NCBI GenBank assembly: GCA_001600635.1
Contig: BCKL01000007.1
Location: 520,303 to 584,302, forward strand
Direction of reading: 5' to 3'
Source of the DNA: Leucosporidium creatinivorum
Lineage: Eukaryota > Basidiomycota > Microbotryomycetes > Leucosporidiales > Leucosporidiaceae
Length of the DNA stretch: 64,000 nucleotides
Positions 49,115 to 61,145 of this stretch are shown piece by piece; position 1 is the stretch's first letter; every line of letters starts with the position of its first letter. The notes beneath the pieces are model-generated. The model was not told where the DNA came from. It ran no database searches and saw only the letters and a list, made by a program, of their open reading frames with translations. The translations under genes were made by a program, and so were the position numbers.

Positions 49115-50344
49115 ATGTCGGCTCGTCTACTACAGCGCACCTTGCGCACCCAAACTCGTCTCCTATCCACCAAGACTACACCCCCACCACCTCCTCCCGA
49201 CCCTCACCCCATCCTTAGCCAAATCCACTTGGCCGGAGAGTCAGCTCGAGCAGGAGGAGACCGTCCCAACGTGGGACCCTTCCCTCTCCCGCCAGGAGGT
49301 GACAGGGATGCTCAAGTACGCGCTGCTGGCAGAAAATGGCGAGAGCTCAACGGATCCGAGAAGGTCGGCGTCGCCGCGACCCAAACCTCGTCTCTGGTCG
49401 TCGTTCTCGCTGGAGGAGTGCTCGCTGCGTTGGTCCTCTACAGCACGGGAACGGAGCTATGGTCAGAAGCGTCGCCCACTCGCATCTTTGAGGACTGTGT
49501 GGACCGTGTTCGGGATTCAGCAGAGGTGCGCCGTTTCGCTTCGCTTCTTCGAGCCGAGCTGATTCTCCTCCACCTCGGCAGCTCCAATCCATGCTCCTAC
49601 CACCTTTGAGCTTCCATGGCGCCCCTTCCTCGAGCCGCATGCGCCGCAACCGTCGCATCTCCTCCTCCCTTACCGTGGACGCCGACGGAAGCGAGAGGAT
49701 GGTCGTCCGCTTCTGGGTCGAAGGACAAGTCCCCGATAACGGCGAGGAGAAGTACTGGTTCGACACGGTCAAGGAGTGGGTCGGTCCATTGATCTGGGAG
49801 GACAGCACAAAGCCCGGCTCCTACGTCCCAACGCCGACACATCCCAAGCCCGCTCCCCCACCTCCTCCACCAGAGCCGGCGCAGACCTGGGGCGGTTGGG
49901 TCGCGGGAGGACTGTCGAGTGTTTTTGGAGGACTGGTACCGAGGGTCAAGGTTGGAGACAATGGCCAGCCGACGACGGGAGGAGCCGCCATGTTCAAGAG
50001 GGCGAGGAAACCAGCGCTGGGCGAGTTTATGACGGGAGAGGCTGTTGCTGAGCTGAAGAAGGTGAGTCGTCTGCCTCGCATCTTTCGTGGGCCTGGCTGA
50101 CCGCTGTTTTCTCCGCAGGACCCCACGACCGGCCACTTTGTCTACCAGCAGCTCTACGTCTCGGTTCCCGGTTCGTCACTCTTGCTCACGCTCGAGAGCT
50201 CTCTGGACTCACTCTTCCCTGACTACAGACGCCCGCCACCCCAACGCCTACCGAATCAATATCCCTACCGACGTCGTCGAGCCCGGAGAGAAGGGATTGG
50301 ATCGCTTGAGGTTCTGGCGCCGCTCCAAGACTGTACTGGCCTGA
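49115..50344 (+). CDS. TIM21: Mitochondrial import subunit Tim21
   Basis: ATG 49115 starts a presequence-like segment (MSARLLQRTLRTQTRLLSTK, Arg/Ser/Leu without acids). A Pro-rich stretch follows, then EKVGVAATQTSSLVVVLAGG VLAALVLYSTGTELW, the single inner-membrane span with Tim21-type flanks. The intermembrane-space domain has the LSFHGAPSSSRMRRNRRIS strand block and ERMVVRFWVEGQ, WFDTVKEWVGPLIWED and a C-terminal basic end at TGA 50342. Tim21 links the TOM and TIM23 complexes and contacts respiratory chain complexes. The domain carries a long Pro/Gly-rich insertion (about 49810-50030) compared with yeast. Four exons. Confidence 0.88.
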
Positions 50345-50640
50345 TAGCTGCCATATCATAGTTGACATCACTCATAGTCTATCGCTGTATCTTGTGAGCC
50401 CCGAGACTCTTCGGAAGCTGCTCCAATCACTGCTTGTCGAGGAGCAGCTCGGCTGAGATCTCGGCGCTCTCGCTTCGCTTCTCACTTCTCGAGGTGTGAT
50501 GTCACGAAGAGCATGTAGCTTCAAGTTCCAGAGTTCCACTAATTCAAGTAAAAATACACTATGTGCAACGAAGGGGGTAAACGGATAAAGACAAAAGGGC
50601 GGAGACCTTCGAGGGTCAAGTCAAGATGGTTCGGCGTCGC

Positions 50641-51717
50641 TTAGAAGAGGACGTTGTGGCCCGAACGGCGGGTGCGCCTCGTAGTCGGGTACTTTGAGCA
50701 GCCAGGAGCGACTTGGTCTGTTGTAGAGCAGCAGGCGGTCAGCCGCTGAGCTCCAGCGCAGCGCGAGACGAGCGCCGACGATTCGGCGATCGTTGCAACG
50801 CTCGCTCCGGCTGATAGAGACTCACTGATGTTCTCGCGAGAGTAAAAGGGAGCACAGGCAAACTCGGCTGGGGGGTGCAGGTGGTCAGCTGCGGTTCAAG
50901 CTCGAGTCTAGCCGGCAATGGAGAAGCGCCGAGCAATTCACCTTGCGAGCAAGCAGTCTGCCCGGCGGCGTTGGTGAACTGGGATCCCTGAGCGGCAGCG
51001 TACAAGGCGTTGTAGCACGCAGCAAGATCGCACTGCATCAGAAGGTGTTGGTCAGTTTTCGAAGAAGGTAGAAAGCTCGGTGCAAGCTCGGCAGCACCGA
51101 AGCTCGAGTGCTGACAAGCTAGACACACTGAAGCTCACCTTGCACTGAGGAGTAGCGTTCTGAAGGAGAGAGGCGACTCCGGCGAGAGCTCCACCGAGAG
51201 AGTAGGCGAGGTTGCCGACGAGGCCTCCGCCGACGGTCAAGGGCACGAGCTGAGCAAGAGCGTCCTGAGCGAAGATGGTGTCCTTGATTGTGCCGAGAGC
51301 CTTGAGAGTGTTTCCCGAGACGCTGGACGACTGGTAGTAGAGGCTGTCGAAGGGCTTTGGGTCAGCTCGTTGTCGAGGTCAGCGCCGAGGATGGCGCCAG
51401 GCAGGGAACTCACGCTCCGGTGACGGCAAAGAGAGGGGCGCAGACGAGAGCAGGTCCCTCTCCGTTAGTGTACTGAGCGCAGACGTTGGACGAGACGGGT
51501 CCCTGAAGGGCGGGGGGAGCAGCAGGCTCGGGCGAAGGGTCGGCGGCGACGAGGGCTGAGCGAGTCGAGTTGCGTGAAACCAGGAAGTTGGTGTGGACAG
51601 GGAGGCATGATAGTCAGCGAGCGCACCAAGGGAAACCCACGAAGACGCAGGGTCGAGACCCAAGAACGACTCACCGACGGCGGCGAAGAGAGCGAGGAGG
51701 GAGGCGAAGCGAGTCAT
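50641..51717 (-). CDS. Small secreted protein with eight cysteines
   Basis: ATG 51717 starts a signal peptide (MTRFASLLALFAAV, then ALVAADP after an intron, likely cut after VAA). The mature chain of about 190 residues has SSNVCAQYTNG, GPALVCAPLF, ATPQCK/CDLAACYNALYAAA, AGQTACSQ, EFACAPFYS and VAPGCSKYP, eight cysteines in all, and a basic C-terminus ending HNVLF at TAA 50641-50643. Between lies a hydrophobic, Gly/Ala/Leu-rich stretch (about 51150-51250). Six exons have clean GCTGAC-type introns. An even number of cysteines suggests disulfides, and export through the secretory pathway is likely. I do not recognise a family; it could be a cell-wall or effector-like protein. Confidence 0.7.
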
Positions 51718-52424
51718 CGTGCAGAGGTGGAGGAGCAGTGTAGAGAGAGTGTAAAGAGTGTGATGGGCGTGTGTGAGACGAAAGAGTCGGTTGTTGCGAG
51801 ATGCGATGAGAAGGAAGCCAAGAGAGGCAGCGCCGAATCCGCTTCTTGCTCCCGCCGTTTTGACCTCCCATGAAGCTTGTTGGCAAGTGTGGGCCGCCAA
51901 AACGTTCCAAGAAATATAACAAGATGTAACTATCCCCGCTGGGAGTGTCTTACGGAGTGCACGAGCGCATGCAGAGGACCACCGAGACGATCGAGGGAGC
52001 TCGGCGACTCCCTCTCCGAGGTAGCGGGTCGCGCCGCCTGCTGCCTCTGAACCTTCGTCCGCACCTTGGAGCCGAGGAGATGAAGTCCACCGAGGTTCGC
52101 GAAGCCCTACAAAGCCAAGGATGATGCTGCTAAAGATCCGCCCCGAATGGGAGGAGCTCTTGGAACTCGCCGCCCTTGCTTTCGGGCGCCCCACTTCGAC
52201 TCCCGCTCCCTTCTTCCTTGCTCAAAGAGAGCGCCGCGCCGTCACACTGGCAATTGAGCGAAATGGAGCACAATTAAAGAGCGTGAGCTCTGATTTATGA
52301 GACACGGCTCGCTGCCTCTCACGCCGAAGCGAAGAGCTTGGGTTGGAAATGCTGCATTGCTCGAACTGGGCGAGAAGGGGGTATCAAAGTGCAGGGGTAG
52401 GTACAGGGTGCAGTAACATACAGT
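51718..52424. other. Intergenic upstream of the secreted protein gene
   Basis: No gene recognised. The AGAAATATAACAAGATGTAACT segment near 51910 (plus-strand reading) is the only AT-rich block and could be part of the secreted protein gene's promoter. Confidence 0.35.
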
Positions 52425-55400
52425 TCAGGCGTCTAGTAAAGAGTCGGGCGTCAGCGAAAGGGAGCGAGAGCGAAGTCAGCGAAGCCGACTCACAATATGA
52501 GCTGCCCGAGAGCAAGTCTTGGAGATCCTGGAGCTGGCTCTCGCTGAACGCCTTCTGATCTTCTTGCCAGCTGTATAGGGAGAGGGGTCGGTCAGCGGCG
52601 TGATGAGGAGTGGCGTGGCTCCACGACTCACCTGTCGGTGTGCGAGCGCTTGAAGTTCGAGAGCGTCGAGCGGATGGTGGTGGAGATGGGTACAGGCGAC
52701 GCAGAGTGCTTCATTGCCGTCTCGAGAAGGATGCTGGGGATGAACGACGGGACTCCGTAGGGGAAGGCGTTGATGAGGGAGCTGATGCCGAGCACTGCCG
52801 AGTCTGCGCAGGATCGACGAGGTCAGCTTGCGGCAGCGGTATCTGGAGGCAGGTGAGCTCACGAGCTGTAGCGAGCGCCTTTTGGTATCCCTCGACCTCT
52901 TCTCCAGCCGCGTTGCGGCGCTTGGGGATCTTGACTGCGCGCAGGACGGTCATGAACCGCCGCGAGAGGGAGAGGATGGCCGAGCGTTGGGAGCAGCGAA
53001 CGATGCCCGAGAGCGTAGCGGCCGCGGCCTCGCGGACCTCGATCTAGGTGGAAGAACGTCAGCTAGCTGCTCAAAAGTCAGGAGTCGTGGGAGGGCTCAC
53101 CTTGGGGTCGCGGAGAAGGTCGCAGAGCTGCTCAAGAAGCTCTTGCACGATCTCGTCATCGAGGAGGAAGAGGTTGTGGAAGTAGAACACTGCGTAGCGC
53201 AAATCGGGTCAGTGACCACTCAAGGTAGCGACGACGAAGGAGAGCTCACTCTGCAGCGGCAGGAGAACGTCGAGACGAGTGCGCCAGCTCGGCGAGTTGC
53301 GCAGCAGGTCGATGAATTGGCGCATGAGAGGACGGGCGAGCTCCACGGGGAACTGAAGGCAAGCACAGGCGATGAGGACTCGTCCGGCGGTGCTGCGAAG
53401 CTCCTGCGAAAGTGAACGAAGCCGAAAGTCAGCTTTCGCTCTGGCTTGGCAAAGCAGCGGCAGCAGACGAACATCGTTGTCGAGAACCTCCTGCATACGG
53501 AAAAACTCGGGGAGCAGCTTGGTGATGAAGGGGAAGGCGGTGCTGATGCGGAAGTCGGAGACGCTCGTCCAGATCCAAGTGAGGACTGCGAATCGAGATG
53601 GTCAGCGAGCGCTCTCGACAGTAGCTGGAGGTTCGACATACTGGTGAGAGCCGCCTTGTCGTAAGCCTGAGTTCCCTGCGCCGTTGGCTGCCTCACTGCA
53701 CGCCACTCCGCTAGCTTAGCGCCGAACTCGTCGATCCTTGCCTCGTAGGCGGCGTCAACGACCATCAGTCCATGCGGTGAGCTGGACGACTCGCAATCGC
53801 GAAGGAAGGCCTGCACTGAGGGGTAGGAAGGGTGAAGGCGAAGCTCGGAGAGGTTGCGAAGGTTGTCGGCGACGGCGCCTCGGACCTCCTGGTATGGGTG
53901 GTCGAGGTGCTGCGAGTACATCTCGATGTAGCGAGCCGACCATGGGCTGAAGTGCCATCCGAGACTCTTCATGGCCGTGCCGACGAGATCCTGCTGCTTC
54001 GAGGTGTTGAACGCCTCGGACGACTCGGGGTCGATGACGAGCGAGGTGAGGTAGTCGACGAGGGGCTGGTTGCGACGAGGGTCGCGAGAGTTGAGGATGT
54101 ACTGAGCACACATCTCCCATGCGACTTGAGTCTCGGGTGTGATACCCTCGAAAATGGATGGGAGGAGCGGCTTGAGCCAATCCCAAATTCGAGCTTGCTT
54201 CTGCAGCGACCAGTGCTTCGAGCCACGGACCATGCCTGTCATGCAGCCGAGGGTCAGCGACGAGGCAAGAGGGAGTGGGTAGACGGTCAAGCGCACCTCC
54301 GATGAGCTCTCCAGCAGCGCGCTGCTTGTGGCGGTCGGCCTTGTCGGCGATGAAGCCCTCGAGGATGGGAAGCACAAAGTCGAGAGGGCCGTCCTCGAAG
54401 ACTTGGAAGAGCGACTTGACCCTGTCGAGCATAAGAGGGTCAGCTTTAAGGTCGAGCAAATCTAGAACCGGAGCTTACATCGTGATGGCGTCGGCGGCGA
54501 GGTACTGTAGCGAGACAAGGTCAGCTAAGAACCCGGCTGCAAAGAGCACGAGAGCTTACGTCGACCGTCTTTTCCATCGCAAGATGACCGGCAAAAGTCT
54601 CCCACCACGACGCCTGCATGATGATGGCGCGAAGCTGGTCGATCGTCTCGGCCGACGAGACGTCCCATGTGATGGCGGATGACGATTCGGGAGGGACCTG
54701 GTAGAACTCGACCGAGTCACCCCATACGAGCCATCCGGTGCTTTGCTTGTCCATCAGCAGTCTGGCGAAAAGGTCAGTTCGGCGCACGAGCTCGGTGCGA
54801 GATTGCCGGCGACTTACGTGTCGGCGTTGAGAGGCTCCGAGAACGAGGCTATGAACTTGTCGGTAAAGTCGGCGGGGAGAGGCTGCTCGAGAATGACCTT
54901 CTTGCGGAGAGGGTTGGTTGTCTGCTGCAAGAGGAGCTTCTCGCCTGAGCCGCCGCAAGCAGTGCGAAGCTTGACGAAGTGCAAGACCTTGGTGAGGCTG
55001 TGGAAGAAGAGAGGACAGTCAGTTCCAGCTCGCTTGTTTCGATGAGCAATAAGTGAGGGACTCACGCGAGCATCGAGTGGGTGCGCTGGTTGGGCAAGTC
55101 CGAGATGAGCTGCTGGGCCATGTAGGTGGCGATGTCGGCGCGCATGGGCTGTGAACGAGTGAGAGGAGGTCAGAGCCTGCTCGTCGGTTGACTGATACAT
55201 GAGACTGACCTGGTCGCGACGGATGAGAGCGCGAAGGAAGCGAGTAGCAGTCAACGAGTACCTCCAATGCGTGTCGGGCGACTGAGCGATGCCCAACAGC
55301 TTCGGCAGGAGGGCATCGTATGCGTTGTTCTTCTGCTCGACGCGATCCTTGGCCTTGGCTCCGACGCGGGCGACGAGCTCCGAGTCCTCGGGAACGGAGA

Positions 55401-58400
55401 TGAGGCCCTCGAGCTCAGTAGCGGCGAGCTTGAGACCTTCCGACTCGACGGCGGCCTTGAGGGCTGTGGGGGAGGAGCAGCATTAGTGAGGCTGGCCAGA
55501 GAGGCAAGAGGAGCAGTCGTGGAACTCACTCGATGGCTCGGCGAGGCGGATGACAAAGTCGTGAGTGATGGTCTTGACGAGGTTCTGCACCGAAGGACGC
55601 TCCTGGTGCGAGCAGGCAAGGACCGTCTCGAGGTAAATGCCCGTGAAGCGCCAGTCGAGGATAGCCATGTTCTGCGTAGCCTTGCTGCCGAGGACGTAAA
55701 GGGCGCCTGCGAGGAAATCGAGGTCAGCGAATGGGCCTCTTAGCGTCGAGAGAGCATCTACTCACCCTTCATGACATCGTGGTCGGTTCCAGCTGTGATG
55801 CAGAGTAACACTGGGTCAGCATGTCTGTCACGAGTTGCCGACAGCGGACTCACGCTTAAGAGCGTCGAAGAGGCGAGGGTAGATGAGCGTTCTCGTTCCG
55901 TCGAAGTAGTGGACTATAGGTCGAGAAGGGTAAGCTCCACCATCTCGTCTCCTCCATCCGAGCCAGACTCACTCATTGAATCGAGACCCTTCTGCGCCGA
56001 GCGACGAATCTGAACGTAGACGCTGAGCGAGAGCTCGCACATGTCGGCGATGAGCTGGTCGTCCAGGGGCGACCTCTTGCGGTAGAACGAGTTCAAGCGC
56101 AGTCGTGAAGCGTGGTAAAGACTTGCTCGGCGGACCCAGACGAACCTGCGAGTGGGACAAGACGAGAAACAGGTCAGCTCGGCTTCGAGTATCTCGGTCG
56201 ACGTGAAGCTCAACGCACCTCGGGAAGAGCTTCTGATTCCTCGTCGTCCTCGAGATCTGCATCGCAAACTCGTACGACTTCTTGACGGCGGCGTAGTGCG
56301 AGTGATCGCAAGGGTAGTCGAGCTGGAGGACGCGGATGCTCGAGATAACCATCTTGACGCAGTCGATCGAGTCCTCCTGGGCGTTGGACTTGAGCGTGTG
56401 CACTGCCGTGTGGAACATGGTGCCGGCGCGAGTGCGGAGGGAGGCAACGAATTGGTGGCGAGGGTCCGAGGGGTCGGTGAGGCAGATGCCTGAGACGACG
56501 GTGTGGTAGGTCGAGATGAACTCGGGGACTTCGTCGCTGTGGTGAAGAGAGGTCAGCTAATGTCTACAGCTCGTCTCGCGAGATGAGACATACCCAGCAT
56601 CACTCGCAGGTGCGCCTCGGTTCTCGGGCGTGCCGAGCCAGATCAAGCTGGGGATGCCCGACAGCGACGAGCGGACGATGTTGCAGTACTGCAGATGGAG
56701 CCGTTCAATCAGCATCATCCTTCCTCAGTAGCGACGAAGGGCAACTCACCCGACAGAAATCGTTCGTCCAAGTGGATGACCTCGCTCCTCCCTCCTCGGC
56801 CTCCTTCAGCAAGCCCTCGACGGTATCGAGCGCAGGGACGACGATCTCGCGGAGGAGCTCGATGGCAAAGTCGATCTCTGGCTGCGAAGGAACGTGCCAC
56901 TCGATCTTGACGTCCTTGACCTCGTAGGTCCGGCCCCATTGCTCGTGGTGACGGCGTTGCCAGGCTGTTCAATCGCGAGAGGCGTCAGCGGTTGGCCAGG
57001 GGTGAGAAGAGACAAGGCTGACCCTCGCTGTTCCACTCGTCGGCGTTGACGGAGCGGTAGTCCCTGACCCAGCAGTTGGTGAGCGAGACGAGGGTGATGG
57101 CGAGGACTCGGGCCGAGGTGGTGTAGCCTCGCTCGCTCTTGCAGTGCTCGATCATGAACTGGAGGAGGGACTTGAGCTCAGTCTTGTAGTTGAGGAGCTG
57201 TGGAATGAAAAGCGAGAGGTCAGCATGCGCGGTGAGGGGGCCAGAAGCCGAGCACGAAACGCACCTCCTCGCCCGAGTTGGTGACCACTCCCGTCAAGAT
57301 GCCGATCCACCAATGCAGCGTAACATCCGATTCGATGGGCGTATTAGTCGAAGTCGTCCTCGTCGACGAAGCGCCTCCCTCGAGCTCGAGGCGAATGTTG
57401 GTATCGCAGAGGCGCCAGTACTTCTTGAGCGTCTTGGCCGAGTTGGACCTCGCGAAGCACGAGACGAGTTGCGAGACGACGCGAGCCGAGTTGGAGCGGG
57501 CGGTGGAGGTCACTTCTTTGAAGACGATGTCGAGCGCGAGGTCGAAGAGGGGCGGGGAGAGTTGCGAGCAGACAAAGTCGCAGGCGGCCTGTAGTGGAAG
57601 TCGGATCAGCTCCTGTACGACGTAAGAAAGTACGGAAGAGCACTCACGATCAACGTCTGCGTCATCTGATCCTCCATCTTGCCTCCATTCCTACTTCCCT
57701 TGCCCGGCTCGGGCAGCGCCTCAAACACGACCAACACCTGCCTAAAGAAGTTCGACACCCAGTCGGGGAACCCCGCCGTCGACATCCTCACCGCCTCATC
57801 CTCCTCCCTCTTGCTCAACCTCGGTTCCTCTCCCTCTCCCAGCTCCAACTCCATCGGCTCGGCGTCGCCCTCCTCCATCTCCTCTCCCTCTCCATCTCCA
57901 CCCTCCAAAAGTTCCGGCCTCGTCAAATCATCAATCATCACGCTCGTCACCGCCTGGATGACAAACATGGCCGTGCTCATCGTCTTGATCGGGTCATTGA
58001 CGTCGAGTCCTGGCAGGCAGAGTTCGAGGAGCGGGACGAGGTGTTTGGCCCCGGCGGGGTAGATGGCGCGGGAGATTAAGGGGGGAGAAATGGTGGAGAG
58101 GGCGGTGATGATGGCGGTGGTGCGGTGCGTCTGTTGCGAGAGGGGGACACGGGTCAGCTCGGCGCTCGGCGCAAGTGAGCGCAACGAGAGCAACTCACCT
58201 CCAACAGCCCCTCTAAAGCAGGCCACGACCTCTCCAAAATTGCGGGGAAGATCAACTCCGGCTCCAAGTATCCCATCGTCTTGAGCGCGGCTTGCGAGTT
58301 GGCGATCGTGAGCGGGTCGCGGGAGAACATGGAGAGGAGGGCGACGGTGCGCATCGTCTTGACAAACTCGTGGCGGATCTGAGGGGTGAGACGCCAGGCG

Positions 58401-60633
58401 AGGGGGGTCTTGCAGTCGGCGCGTTCCTCCTCCTGTTGTAGGGTGTGCGAGAGTGCGAGAAGTCAGTTTCGGCGAGAATGAGAGATGGGAGAGCGAGGGC
58501 GGAGAACACACCTTCTGTCGCTTGTGATACTCCCAAGTGACGTTCTGGAGGAATCGACCCTGTATCCCGAAACGCATCAACGTCAGCTTCGATCCTCCAC
58601 TCGCTCGGCCGAAGCGAAAGCACTCACGAGATGCGGCGCCCAAGCTCCATAATTACTCGGGTGAAAGAACCCCTCGGTCGCCTGAATCAACTTGGCCAAC
58701 GCGTCCAACGCCTTCGATCCTGCCAAATAAGTCTTCTCCTTCCTCGGCGCTCCCGCCGGGGTGGCCGTCCCGCTCGCCGTGCTAGCCATAGGCGTAGCCG
58801 CTCCATCCTCCGACATGGAGTAGACGATCAACGCGGCGAAGGAGCCGAGCTTCTCGGTGGGACGTTTCATCGTCAGAGCGACGCCCGTGGCCGAGGCGTC
58901 CGAGGTGGCGAAGTCGGAGGCGGCGACGCCTTCTGCTCCCGCCTTTGTGCCGCCGCCGACGGGGACGCCTGCAGTAGAGAGGGGAGTGAAGAGGGAGGGA
59001 TGGAGGAGGGCGAGGTGCGAGGTGAGAGAGGGAAGGAGGTAGGAGGAGGTGGAAGGTGGAAGGGGGAGGTCAGCGAACGCCGAGAAGGGCAGAACGAACG
59101 AAGTTCCGACTCACCCATCGCCCTCAGACACTTGGTCATGATGATCCCAAACTGTTGCTCCGTAAAGATGCCCACATCCTTCCTAATGCCCCTCCACTCT
59201 CCTTGCTCTCCTTCTCCCTGCTCGCTCATCTCCTGAGCATCACCAAGCATCTCCTCGACCCTAACCCCCTCCTCAACATACTCGCCCCTCTCCCTACTCG
59301 CCTCCCTCAACTCCCCCACAATCGCCGGATCACTCTGCCCCGGATCCAAATGCTTGACCGCCAACCTCTCGACCAAATCCAACCACTGTTCATCCCAAAT
59401 GCCACTCTGGAACGCCTCCCACAATTTGAACACGGCGGGGAGGTAGTATTGCGGGTGCGAGAGGGGGAGGAAGTGCGAGCAGAAGGCTTGGGTCGCGAGG
59501 ATGGAGTTGAGCGAGGCGGAGAGCCGAGGGAGGAAGGTACTGAGCATGGAGGGGATCTCGTGCGGTGGGAAGAAGCGTTGACTGAATTCGGTGAGGGAGA
59601 GGAGGGTCGACGAGACGTTGCTGTTTGGTGTCGCCGCGAGACGGGGTCAGCGAGCGCCGATCGATTTCAAGGAAGCAATCGCCGAGAGCGAGAAGAGCAA
59701 GGCAGCAAACTCACGTCAACCCCGTCTTGCGTTGCTTGGGGAAGAGCTCCTTCTCCAGGATGGCAAAGATGGGCCTCCACGGCAGCTGGAGGTCCGAGAT
59801 GTCGATGCGCTTCTTGGGCTCGAGTAGCGTGATGGCTTGGTTGGCGGCAATGTCGACCAGGCGGGCGTCCATCCCGGGGAGGACTGTGGTAGCAGCAGCG
59901 GGAGAGGGAGGTGAGTGGGAAGACGGAAGGAAGCAGAAGGGGGAAAGATAACGAACCGGATAGCTCAAAGTAGAGCTTGGCGAGTTTGGCTCGGAGGTCG
60001 CGGCGCATGGGGTATTTGAGGGAGATCCAGCTGTTTAGGAGGGATGGGTGAGCAGGGGTGGGTGGAAGGAGTGAGGTACATGACGCACCACTCGAGCCGG
60101 TGGTTCCATTCTGCGCAATAGACGAGGGAGAAGGTCAGCTAGGGAGTTCGGCGGTGGGCGCACGCTGCGTCTCGTGCTCGGCTTACGAACGAATCCGACG
60201 TCGCTGGGGGTTGGTGGGAGCAGGGTCAGCTCTTCCATCCCACTGCTGACTGTAGCGATACAACTCACTAATCCTTGGCCCTCACGCAATCGACCAACCG
60301 TCTCACAATCTCCTCCAACCTGCCGTCCATCTCCTCGAGTCCCTCGACCTCATAAGGCAGACTCTTCTGGTACTCCAACTGCGTCTCCCGTGGCTTCTCT
60401 TTCGGTTTCGGCAGCTTGGACGTCGATGCGGACTTCTTGCTGGGAGTGAGAGACGAGGAAGCGCCTGGGGTGGAGGGGAGTTGGAGATCGTCCATCTCTT
60501 CGTCTTCGATGTCGTCTACCGGCTCTTGCTGTCGTAGTGTAGCAGAGGGATCGTTAGCTCGGCGTTAGGAGAGCAGAAGAGAGCGGAGAAGCGTTACCTC
60601 GGGCGAGTCGACTTCGAGGTGGTCGTCCTCCAT
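52425..60633 (-). CDS. BLM10: Proteasome activator BLM10/PA200
   Basis: ATG 60633 (MEDDHLEVDSPE). About 8.2 kb with 30 or more introns encodes a HEAT-repeat protein of roughly 2,000 residues. Recognisable blocks are SLPYEVEGLEEMDGRLEEIV, WISLKYPMRRDLRAKLAKLY, DISDLQLPWRPIFAILEKEL, FLPPHEIPSML (family-typical) and, near the C-terminus, WDWLKPLLPSIFEGITPETQ, SLGWHFSPWSARYIEMYSQH and YQEVRGAVADNLRNLSELRL. The chain ends SGSSYYA at TGA 52425: Tyr-Tyr-Ala is the HbYX motif that docks into the 20S proteasome alpha ring and opens its gate. Blm10/PA200 caps the core particle in the nucleus and helps its assembly and histone turnover. An extra 5' exon (MHSQLSSVSRSPSPF, ATG 60947) is possible but I could not fit it in frame. 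Confidence 0.93.
52433..52493 (-). other. Last BLM10 intron, splits the HbYX motif
   Basis: Donor GTGAGT begins right after TAT T, and the acceptor CTTTACTAG is followed by only AC GCC TGA. The last coding exon therefore supplies two bases of the second Tyr, the Ala and the stop. Reading through the intron would replace YYA with a longer unrelated tail. Confidence 0.75.
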
Positions 60634-61145
60634 GATGTCGTCTGAGCCTGTAGTGGGAGCAGCAAGAGGCAGGTGTTAGCAAAGGTGAGCTCCGAGGGTG
60701 GTTGAAAGGTGTCGTAAGCGGTTCGAGACGACGAAGAGAGCTCGGCCTGGCTGTGAGAGGATGAGGGAGCCGAGTGGAGCGGAGGTGCCGCTAGGAGGGT
60801 GGGCGTGAGGTGTAGGGGTACAGGCTTCGGGAAGGGGGTTGACCAAAGAGAGAGCTGAGCTCTCGGAGAGCGAACCAGAGGCTTACGGTGTTGATGAGAG
60901 TGAAAAGGGGAAGGTGAGCGTGAGACTGAGCTGAGCTGTGAGTGCATCGCTAGTTGGTGAGCTAAAGTGCTACAGAAAGCGAGCTGGGGAGTGTAAGAAG
61001 GAGAGAAGCGAGCTTACTATGTGTTGAAGCTGTAGCTGACGCGGCTGTCGAGGCTCGCTGAGGTGGGGAAGGGAGAGAGGCGTCGCAAGCTGGGACGACG
61101 CGTAACAAGCTTGTTCTCCTGCCAATTCCAGCTTGAATTTCGCTC
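60634..61145. other. Divergent upstream region of BLM10 and the DNA phosphatase gene
   Basis: Contains minus-strand intron signals (GCTAACAC branch and CCACTACAG acceptor directly 5' of the BLM10 ATG), so BLM10 has at least one 5' exon here. No other gene is seen. Confidence 0.45.
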
